Shown: positions 31,065 to 38,700 of the stretch, piece after piece
Numbering within the stretch: the stretch's first letter is position 1
Layout of the letters: the number at the start of each line of letters is the position of its first letter
Assembly (NCBI RefSeq): GCF_003007785.1
Contig: NZ_PXOH01000038.1
Span: forward strand, 1 to 40,332
Direction of reading: 5' to 3'
DNA from: Aphanothece hegewaldii CCALA 016
Lineage (GTDB): Bacteria; Cyanobacteriota; Cyanobacteriia; Cyanobacteriales; Microcystaceae
DNA length: 40,332 nucleotides
The notes under the pieces: model-generated
What the model saw: the letters and a program-made list of their open reading frames with translations, nothing else
Database searches by the model: none
Told to the model about the DNA's origin: nothing
Position numbers and translations under genes: made by a program

Positions 31065-32471
31065 TTATTTGAGAAGGTTAGAGGCATCTGATCCTAAACG
31101 GAGCGTTAGATCTGATTCTAAATCACCAGTCGAGGATGAGTCTACTTTCCCAAGTCCGAGAAATTCTTTTAAATTTGCCGCGCTTTCTGTATCGCCTTTT
31201 TGGGCTACTATTTCGGTCGTTGTTAGCCTTTCGGTGGATTCTTCGCGCAAAATATAAGCGTTAGAGTAACCTTCTTTTGCTAAATAATTTACCATCCGAC
31301 GGGCTAAACCCGGTTCATCGGTAAGGTTTTGGACAGCAATGCGTAAACCTTGGATCGAATTAGAGCTATCATCTACAGTGTTAGATGTATCGAAATATTT
31401 TTGCATAATGCGAGCACTTTCTTCTTGATTGATCACCCAGTAGCTTTTCCCATCAAACTCATCTAATCCGCCAAATCTTCCAGGTAATAAGACCATTTTT
31501 AGCTGATCTTGCTCTAATGTTCGACCATAATTTGCTAAAGCTAACATTTCATCTATTGACAAATTTGTATCTATATGCTGTTGTAGAATAGCGATCGCTT
31601 GGGGTAATTTCGGTAAAATAGCGGGACTAAATAGACGTTTTTGTAAAGCTTTTAATAAAACTTGTTGACGTTGAACGCGACCTATATCACCATATTTTGT
31701 ATTACGATAGCGGGCGAATTGTTCTGCTTGATCCCCGCTAAGAGTTTGTACACCTGGTTCTAGATGAATATCTAACTTTTGGGTAACATCTTTATAAGAC
31801 ATAGGAAAAGGAACATTAACCTCAACACCACCGACAAGATCAACTAATTGTTTAAAAGCTTCTGTGGTAATGCGAACATAGCGATCGACATTTACACCAT
31901 CTAGGGTATCACTAACAACTTCTGCGGCTAAAGCTGGCCCACCTTCGACGTTAGCATCATTAATTTTAGTGTAGCCCACACCAGAAATTTTAACGCGGCT
32001 ATCTCTAGGAATAGAAAGCATTTTCACAGATTGATCTTGAGGATCGATGCGGATCAGTAACATCGTGTCACTACGACTGTTAAACTGAGCATTAGGATCA
32101 GGATTTTTTTCCATTACCCGATCAATTCCCATCACTAAAATATTTACGGGGCGCGAAATTTGGTAATTTAAAAAAGAACTCCAGTTGTCTTCTGATGATT
32201 GGATGATTTTTTCACTTTCGGGAAATTGGGCTTTTTGTAAAATTGGGTTAGACTTAACAGATAAAGGACTCATGAGGGCGAGTGTTGCCCCAAGTGTAGC
32301 AGAGATAGCGGCGGTTGCGGCTAAACCCATTCCCCAAGCGAGTCCCCGATAGAAAGAGGAAAAGTTTTTTGATTTGCGAAATAGTGGAAGCGTGAAATTT
32401 TCCTCATATGTATCGTCATTGATTGTTTTCTTATTCAATTTTTTGGAAAATCTTTCTACACTATTTGCCAT
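31065..32471 (-). CDS. LytR-CpsA-Psr (LCP) family protein with LytR_C domain
   Basis: The 468-residue protein has a cytoplasmic tail of about 45 residues, one membrane helix (GLAATAAISATLGATLALMS) and an outer LCP domain. The LCP blocks are LVMGIDRV, SRSDTMLLIRID, LSIPRDSRV, KINDANVEGGP, GVQTLSGDQAEQFARYR and GDIGRVQRQQ. The Arg and Asp residues of these blocks bind polyprenyl diphosphate. A C-terminal LytR_C-like domain (about residues 355-435) follows. LCP enzymes transfer glycopolymers to peptidoglycan or other carriers. A strong Shine-Dalgarno (GAGGT) lies 5 bases before ATG 32471. Confidence 0.92.
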   Translation of the reverse strand: MANSVERFSKKLNKKTINDDTYEENFTLPLFRKSKNFSSFYRGLAWGMGLAATAAISATLGATLALMSPLSVKSNPILQKAQFPESEKIIQSSEDNWSSFLNYQISRPVNILVMGIDRVMEKNPDPNAQFNSRSDTMLLIRIDPQDQSVKMLSIPRDSRVKISGVGYTKINDANVEGGPALAAEVVSDTLDGVNVDRYVRITTEAFKQLVDLVGGVEVNVPFPMSYKDVTQKLDIHLEPGVQTLSGDQAEQFARYRNTKYGDIGRVQRQQVLLKALQKRLFSPAILPKLPQAIAILQQHIDTNLSIDEMLALANYGRTLEQDQLKMVLLPGRFGGLDEFDGKSYWVINQEESARIMQKYFDTSNTVDDSSNSIQGLRIAVQNLTDEPGLARRMVNYLAKEGYSNAYILREESTERLTTTEIVAQKGDTESAANLKEFLGLGKVDSSSTGDLESDLTLRLGSDASNLLK

Positions 32472-32676
32472 TTGTACCTCACCACCTGATGACCCTTGTC
32501 GGGTCTATTTTGCTAAATAAGAAGTTAATTTTACAGAAAAGTTCCCTTATACAGTAGCTTATTTCTGCTTTATTGGCGAGTTTTGCTGATTTTTCTCTCT
32601 TTGGTAGTATTTTGATACTATTAAGTTAGAATGGGTAAACAATTAATTTAGTTATTATGTTAATTCTCTAAACCAG

Positions 32677-32788
32677 CGTGAAATTGATTTCACGGCTAAT
32701 AATCAAAGTACGTTAAAACGGACTAAAATTCTTAACATGAGTCGGTTTATAACCGACTTGCGCTTTGAGACAGGGATTTTAATCCCTG
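32677..32788. repeat. Array of four short hairpins with about 30-base spacing
   Basis: Four palindromes follow each other: CGTGAAAT-TG-ATTTCACG (32677-32694), AGTACGTT-AA-AACGGACT (32707-32724, one mismatch), AGTCGGTT-TAT-AACCGACT (32740-32758) and CAGGGATT-TT-AATCCCTG (32771-32788). Each has an 8-bp stem and 2-3 base loop, with different sequences, and centres 30-34 bases apart. No gene lies in the surrounding 32472-32838 gap. The arms are different from each other, so this is not a CRISPR array. It looks like an interspersed cyanobacterial repeat of stacked hairpins. Confidence 0.75.
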
Positions 32789-32838
32789 GCACTATTGATA
32801 TTTTATGATTTTAATAACTATTAAAAGGTTATTACAAA

Positions 32839-33174
32839 ATGGATAAAATAGAAAATTATCGCCAGTATATTCAGAAAGTTATTTTAGAATATGGACAAAT
32901 GGGACAACCTATTGGCGACATAAAAACGGAATTTGTTTTTGATACAGTTAATGATCATTATCAGCTTATTCGTGTCGGTTGGAGAGATTATCATCGGATT
33001 TATGGTTGTTTCATTCACATGGATATTATTAATAATAAGATTTGGATTCAGTATAATGGAACAGAGGTAGATTTTGCTGAAGAATTGGTTGCTTTAGGTG
33101 TTCTTAAACAAGATATTGTTTTAGCGTTTCATTCTCCATCCTATAGACAGTTTACGGAATATGCCGTAAGTTAA
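32839..33174 (+). CDS. xisI: XisI-like fdxN element excision controlling factor
   Basis: The 111-residue protein follows the XisI pattern: MDKIENYRQYIQKVILEYGQ, TEFVFDTVNDHYQLIRVGW, RIYGCFIHMDIINNKIWIQY and the end FHSPSYRQFTEYAV. XisI works with XisH and the recombinase XisF in Anabaena fdxN-element excision, yet XisH/XisI homologues are widespread in cyanobacteria lacking the element, where their job is unclear. No xisH is next to this copy. It ends 10 bases before the radical SAM gene on the same strand. Confidence 0.9.
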   Translation: MDKIENYRQYIQKVILEYGQMGQPIGDIKTEFVFDTVNDHYQLIRVGWRDYHRIYGCFIHMDIINNKIWIQYNGTEVDFAEELVALGVLKQDIVLAFHSPSYRQFTEYAVS

Positions 33175-33184
33175 AGACTTAAAT

Positions 33185-34780
33185 ATGTCTGTTTTTACTC
33201 AAGAACGTTTGCTCTTTTCGCCTGTTTCTCCTGATCTTGATGCTATTCCAATTATTTATGCTTTTCCCAATGAATATACGGTTGGAATTACTAGCTTAGG
33301 ATATCAGATTATTTGGTCTACTTTAGCGATGCGCTCTGATGTTGATGTGAGTCGTTTATTTACGGATATTTCGGAAAGTTTACCCAGAGATCCTGAATTA
33401 TTAGGTTTTTCGTTTTCTTGGGAATTGGATTATGTTAATATTCTTTCTTTATTAGAATCTTTAGATATTCCGCTTCATGGTGAGCAACGTAAAGATAATT
33501 ATCCTTTGGTGTTTGGTGGTGGGCCAGTTTTAACGGCAAACCCTGAACCGTTTGCGGCTTTTTTCGATGTTATTTTATTAGGAGACGGCGAAGATTTATT
33601 AGATAATTTTATTAATGCTTATAAGGAAGTTAGAACAGCCGATCGCCAAACTCAATTACACCATTTAGCACAAGTTTCGGGGGTTTATATTCCCAGTTTA
33701 TATACCGTTACTTATTCTACTCCAGATGGTGCAATTTCTAGCATTAATCCTGTTAGTTCTGATGTCCCTGCTTTTGTCCAAAAACAAACTTATCGAGGTA
33801 ATACTTTATCAGCTTCAACGGTAGTCACTCCTAAAGCAGCTTGGGAGAATATCTATATGGTTGAAGTCGTCAGAAGTTGTCCTGAAATGTGTCGTTTTTG
33901 TTTAGCAAGTTATTTAACTTTACCTTTTCGTACAGCTAGTTTAGAGTCTTTAATTCCTGCTATTGAAAAAGGACTAACCGTAACCGATAGAATTGGGTTA
34001 CTTGGTGCATCTGTTACCCAACATCCTGAATTTGAATCTCTTTTAGATCATCTTTCTAAACCAGAATATGATCATGTTAGACTTTCTCTTGCTTCAGTGC
34101 GGACTAATACTGTAACCGAAAAATTAGCCCAAACGTTAGCGAAAAGGGATACCCGTTCTTTAACTATTGCTGTAGAAAGTGGTTCGGAAAAAGTTAGACA
34201 AATTATTAATAAAAAACTGAAAAACGAAGAAATAATTCAAGCAGCGATTAACGCTAAAGCAGGTGGTTTAAAGAGTTTAAAATTGTATGGAATGGCGGGA
34301 ATTCCAGGCGAAGATGATGCAGATATTGAGCAAACTGTCAAGATGTTAGTTGATATTAAAGAAGCTGCACCAGGACTTAGATTAACTTTTGGTTGTAGTA
34401 GCTTTGTGCCGAAATCACATACCCCGTTTCAATGGTTTGGAGTCAATAAAAATGCCGAAAAAAGAATCAAATATTTAGAGAAAAAACTTAGAACGCAAGG
34501 CATCGAATTTAGACCAGAAAGCTATAATTGGTCAGTAATTCAAGCATTAATTTCTAGGAGCGATCGACGTTTAACTCCTTTACTCGAACTTACTCGCTCT
34601 TATGGCGATACAAAAGGTAGTTATAAACGCGCTTTCAAAGAATTACGGGGTACATTACCTGATCTAGATTATTATGTTCATCAAAACTGGAACCTAGATC
34701 AGATTTTACCCTGGCAACATTTACGAGGCCCATTACCTCAAGAAACCCTAATTAAACATTTGAAAGAAACGGGACTGTAA
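33185..34780 (+). CDS. B12-binding-type radical SAM protein
   Basis: The 531-residue protein has an N-terminal region resembling the B12-binding Rossmann domain (GFSFSWELDYVNILSLLE, VFGGGPVLTANPEPFA, LLGDGEDLL). The radical SAM core contains the cluster motif SCPEMCRFC (C232, C236, C239), spaced CX3CX2C as in the family, and further blocks LTIAVESGSEKVRQ and LYGMAGIPGEDDADIEQT. The cluster would reduce SAM to a 5'-deoxyadenosyl radical. The substrate is unknown; similar proteins are widespread in cyanobacteria. A cobalamin-binding DxHxxG is not visible, so actual B12 binding is doubtful. It probably shares a transcript with xisI upstream. Confidence 0.88.
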   Translation: MSVFTQERLLFSPVSPDLDAIPIIYAFPNEYTVGITSLGYQIIWSTLAMRSDVDVSRLFTDISESLPRDPELLGFSFSWELDYVNILSLLESLDIPLHGEQRKDNYPLVFGGGPVLTANPEPFAAFFDVILLGDGEDLLDNFINAYKEVRTADRQTQLHHLAQVSGVYIPSLYTVTYSTPDGAISSINPVSSDVPAFVQKQTYRGNTLSASTVVTPKAAWENIYMVEVVRSCPEMCRFCLASYLTLPFRTASLESLIPAIEKGLTVTDRIGLLGASVTQHPEFESLLDHLSKPEYDHVRLSLASVRTNTVTEKLAQTLAKRDTRSLTIAVESGSEKVRQIINKKLKNEEIIQAAINAKAGGLKSLKLYGMAGIPGEDDADIEQTVKMLVDIKEAAPGLRLTFGCSSFVPKSHTPFQWFGVNKNAEKRIKYLEKKLRTQGIEFRPESYNWSVIQALISRSDRRLTPLLELTRSYGDTKGSYKRAFKELRGTLPDLDYYVHQNWNLDQILPWQHLRGPLPQETLIKHLKETGL

Positions 34781-34820
34781 AGATATAATTGTACTTATTG
34801 AAATTTTATAAAATTATAAA

Positions 34821-35525
34821 GTGTCGCAACGCTTATCTCCTCTAAAAATCAAACAATCTCTAGATACAGTAATACAACAAGCTATTCTTACTGAACCACT
34901 TCTAGCAAAAAGGCTCAGAGATTTAAAAAAATGGATCGCCACAAAAAAAGACGGTCTTTTAATGTCAAAAGTACAGGTTTTAGATCTGTTAACAGAGATT
35001 ATTTTAGATAGTGAACTATGGCTTAACTTAATACAACTCTCGATTGATGAGCGACAACAAGTGTTAGATGAAGAATTATCCTCAGCCGAAAAATTTTGGA
35101 TTGATGTGTTGTTTCCTTCTTGGTTTAGAGAAAATGATCCTCACTCTCCTATTTGGAAACAAAAAATAATGGCAGGAGAATTTAATCAAAATGATGTATT
35201 TTTAATTAATTACTTGCAACAAGATCTCAAAGAATTGGGAGGAGATTCGTTGTGGCGTTATATCCTTGATTTATCGATGGCAACAGATTTAGTTGTAGTA
35301 GGTAATCAAAAATTACCAATTTGTATACAACTTACGACTTTAGCTGGAGAGGGATTAACTAAAAAGAAAGAGAACTGGCAAAACATACAAGCTTATTGGA
35401 ATATTAAGAGAGCTTTATTAGTTAGTTATTACCCTAAAGGCTTATGTTACAAAAGCTTGGCAAAAATCATCCTTAATGACAGTGACACACTTCCAGCCAT
35501 TTGCTATATTAAACGTAGCGTCTAG
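34821..35525 (+). CDS. Unrecognised protein, possible nuclease-like fold
   Basis: The 234-residue protein begins at a GTG at 34821 (MSQRLSPLKIKQSLDTVIQQ). The N-terminal half is helical and polar. The middle has WIDVLFPSWFRENDPHSPIW, and near the C-terminus comes MATDLVVVGNQKLPICIQLT, followed by KKENWQNIQAYWNIKRALL. A hydrophobic strand after Asp, then a strand ending in Gln and Thr, is reminiscent of a restriction-endonuclease-like fold, but the match is weak. No family is recognised. It is followed 11 bases later by a 70-residue acidic gene, as in a two-gene module. Treat the product as unknown. Confidence 0.6.
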   Translation: MSQRLSPLKIKQSLDTVIQQAILTEPLLAKRLRDLKKWIATKKDGLLMSKVQVLDLLTEIILDSELWLNLIQLSIDERQQVLDEELSSAEKFWIDVLFPSWFRENDPHSPIWKQKIMAGEFNQNDVFLINYLQQDLKELGGDSLWRYILDLSMATDLVVVGNQKLPICIQLTTLAGEGLTKKKENWQNIQAYWNIKRALLVSYYPKGLCYKSLAKIILNDSDTLPAICYIKRSV

Positions 35526-35536
35526 GAGTTCTCGCC

Positions 35537-35749
35537 ATGACTCAATCAACCAAATCTCAAAAGTTAGCCGATGCTTTATGTTCTATCAAAGCAGTTAAAA
35601 AATATCAGCTAGATAGACAAACTTATGGTGCTAACCGTGTTCGCTTGTATGTTGATGATGTTGACGGCGATTGGTTGAACAACTTTGATGAAAAAGAAAC
35701 AAGTGAACTAGAAGAGCATCACTTGTCTAAGGATTTATGTGAAAGTTAG
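35537..35749 (+). CDS. Small acidic protein of unknown function
   Basis: The 70-residue protein reads from MTQSTKSQKLADALCSIKAV to LEEHHLSKDLCES. It combines a basic N-terminal helix with an acidic middle containing YVDDVDGDWLNNFDEKE. A putative Shine-Dalgarno (AGGAG) lies 7 bases upstream of the ATG at 35537, a sensible initiation site. The size, acidity and 11-base distance from the preceding gene suggest a partner or inhibitor of that protein. No named family is recognised. It is convergent with the nitric oxide synthase gene, 17 bases away. Confidence 0.6.
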   Translation: MTQSTKSQKLADALCSIKAVKKYQLDRQTYGANRVRLYVDDVDGDWLNNFDEKETSELEEHHLSKDLCES

Positions 35750-35766
35750 GTGTTATTTACAAGAAT

Positions 35767-38700
35767 CTAAACATTTACTAAGACTTCTTGGGACTGCTGA
35801 ACGCGATTAAGCCATTTTTCAGCTTTTGAGTAGTTATCTTTTTGTACTTGTTTAATGGCTTGTTTATAGTTCAATTGTACGCCCCAAACATCGGCAAAGA
35901 AACGTTTTTCTTGCTTCATGTTATTGAAAAATTCTACCGCTTCGATGTGAGATAGTTGTCCAACGGTTTTGGCGATCGTCATAAACACTTCAAAGACATC
36001 ATCGGCCATTTTCGCATCACCACAGACATAATAGTGACACTGAGGATGGCTGAGTAATTGCCATAGTTCTGTTGCTTGTTCTTGGAGTAAAGTTTGTACA
36101 TAGACTTTGCGATCGTTTAAGCGAGAGTAAGCAATTTCTAAACCAGTTAATACGTTTTGTTGCTGCCACTTGACTAATTGTTCCCCATAGAGTATGTCAT
36201 TGTGATTACGACAGCCAAAGTACAGACAAGCTTCTCCGAGTGATATTTCCTGCTTTTGTAATGCTTCTCTGTATTGAAGGAAAGCAATGAGAGGCGATAC
36301 ACCTGTTCCAGGGCCAACCATTAACATCGGTGCAAGAGGATTAGCAGGAGGTCGAAAATCAGAGGTACGGGGAGAAATACGAACGCGATCGCCTACTTTT
36401 AAACCTGCTAAGTAATTTGAGCAAAGTCCTTGACGAGTTTTACCTGCATCGGTTGTAATTTGTAGCACTCCGACAGTAATTTGTATCTGGTTAGGATATA
36501 AAACGGGACTCGACGAAATAGAATAAAGACGCGGCTTTTGTTTCGGTAAAAGTTCTAGCAACGCTTCTAAGGTAATGGTTGCTGAGGGAAACTCGTCAAA
36601 TAAATCAGCAACACTCATGAATTGATCTGTAATGGTTTTCTTCAAGGTAAGACTATCGGGATGATCTTCCCCTTGCCGCAAAATTTCCAGCCAAGTTTCT
36701 AGACGTTGTTTCTCTTGCGGATGCTGTGCGGTTGAATATAAATAGCTCAGAATATCGTTAAATGGTTCCCGTAAGGCGAGATCGAGTTCTTCTCCTAAAA
36801 CTTGACCAACGCTAGACGGAACAGCAATAGGGGGTTTATCTTCGGTTGTAGTATCATCTGATGCGACGTATTGAGCCGTAAAGTAGCTATTTGGAGTAAT
36901 TCCGATGCGTTTACATAAGCGATCGACTAATTCTGGAGGATTACAAGGATATACCGCAACGTGATCACCTGTCTCGTACTGCAAATCTGTATCAGAAATG
37001 TCAAAAACAATATAGCGAGTGGAACGGCTACCGGGGATGACTTCTAGGAGCAATTCATCATTAGCGATAATGGGTACAGAATCACTGCTGACGGCTACAG
37101 GCGGACTCGATGCAATTTCTGCATCACTTAAATAAGATACAGTCAGTTTTGGCCCTGTAGAAGTTGTTGTATCTCCTGATGTATCATCTGCTCCTAAAAC
37201 GCGAGAAATTAAGTTTAACCACTGTTTAAAGGTGTCGGCTTGTCCTTTGATTTCGTCTCCTTTATGGAGGGGTACAATACAATTAGCTCCCGCTTTGACC
37301 AAAGCTTTATCTACAGAAATTCCAGCCGCGCAAAAGTGTTCGTATACTGTACTACCAATACCCAGTACAGAAAAGTTTAAGCCATCTAGAGAACCCTTGG
37401 GCTGTTGTTTTAACCATTGCAAAAATCGTTTACCGTTACTGGGCATTTCGCCGTTACCAAAGGTGGAAGTAACGATCAAGAGCAGTTTTTCTGAGGCGAG
37501 GGTTTCCATTTTACACTCATCGAGTGCCATGACTTTCGAGTTAAATTTCTGTAATTGCCGTGCTGCTTTGCGGGAAAAACCTTCGGCTGTACCAGTTTCA
37601 GACGCATACAAAATCAGAATACGGTCTTGCTTGTTTCCATCCTCATCAGCGACAACCGTAAGCTTTTCTAGATCGATGCCGTCTTCGACATCCCAGCGAT
37701 CGGCCGCATGGTGATAAGCTGGTTCTAGGTAAAAATCACGCATTTGATGGTGCCACACGGGACAAGCACTACCACCGGCGGCAGGTACGACCCAACCAAA
37801 GTCACCAGGACACTCACGACCTGCTTTCTTTTCCCGTAAGTCATGGGTGAGGAATTGACGGGAGGCTGTCTGATGATCGACCATTGTTACCTTAGCTTTT
37901 TGGAACGAGTGCAGGATCGCAATATTCAGTTCAAGGGCTACACGATCGCGCCATAAAGTCTGTTCTGAGCTAGTATCGAGTTTCAGGACTTTAGCTATTT
38001 CCTCCATTTTGTTGTAACGGTATTCATCGAGGAAATCGCGCATAATCTCAGTATCCATGTACCAGCCGTTGAAGGGGATACAACCGTAATTAATGCCGCC
38101 AATATGTACCGAAAAATTACTAATTGCAGGGATCGCATACCAACGCATTCCGAGATCTTTAAACTCTGGAATAGTCGGATGTTCTATATGCACTTCTAGT
38201 ACTTCATCTTTTTCCCAATGATACATCTTGGGTTCTTGTCCTGGTACTTCAATGACTACAGGCAAGATATCGTATGCGGTTCGCGGTTCGGGGGGTTGCC
38301 AACCAAATTTGACGATCGCATCGGTTAAAGCTAGGTTTGCGGGATCACCCATGACGCTACCATCGGCTTGTTTATAGGCCGCATAACGATACAGTTGCGA
38401 ATTCCAGACCCGAATGCCCCAGCGTTCTTTCGGTTGACGTGGACGAAAAGCGGTCATCGTAATTTGTAAATTACCGCCGTTTGTCGCAATTTTTACGTGT
38501 TCTTTGAGTTCTTGGAAGATTTCATCGGGATCAGTAACGTTACGGCGATCGCGTACTACCATGTTATTCCAGGCAATTCGTCCCACACATTTAGAAGCAT
38601 TACGCCAGGCGACTTGTGCGCCATAGGCTAATTCTTCGTAGGTATGAGTATAAGTACCTGTTGCTTTGACTTCTTCTTGTATTTCCTGCCAACGTCGTGA

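Noticed and set aside
32677..32788. CRISPR-like array
   Set aside because: The four palindromes have different sequences; there are no direct repeats with unique spacers and no cas gene.
37232..37714. 160-residue plus-strand reading frame antisense to NOS
   Set aside because: It is the mirror of a well-conserved flavodoxin domain; Ser/Pro/Arg-rich composition is typical of shadow frames.
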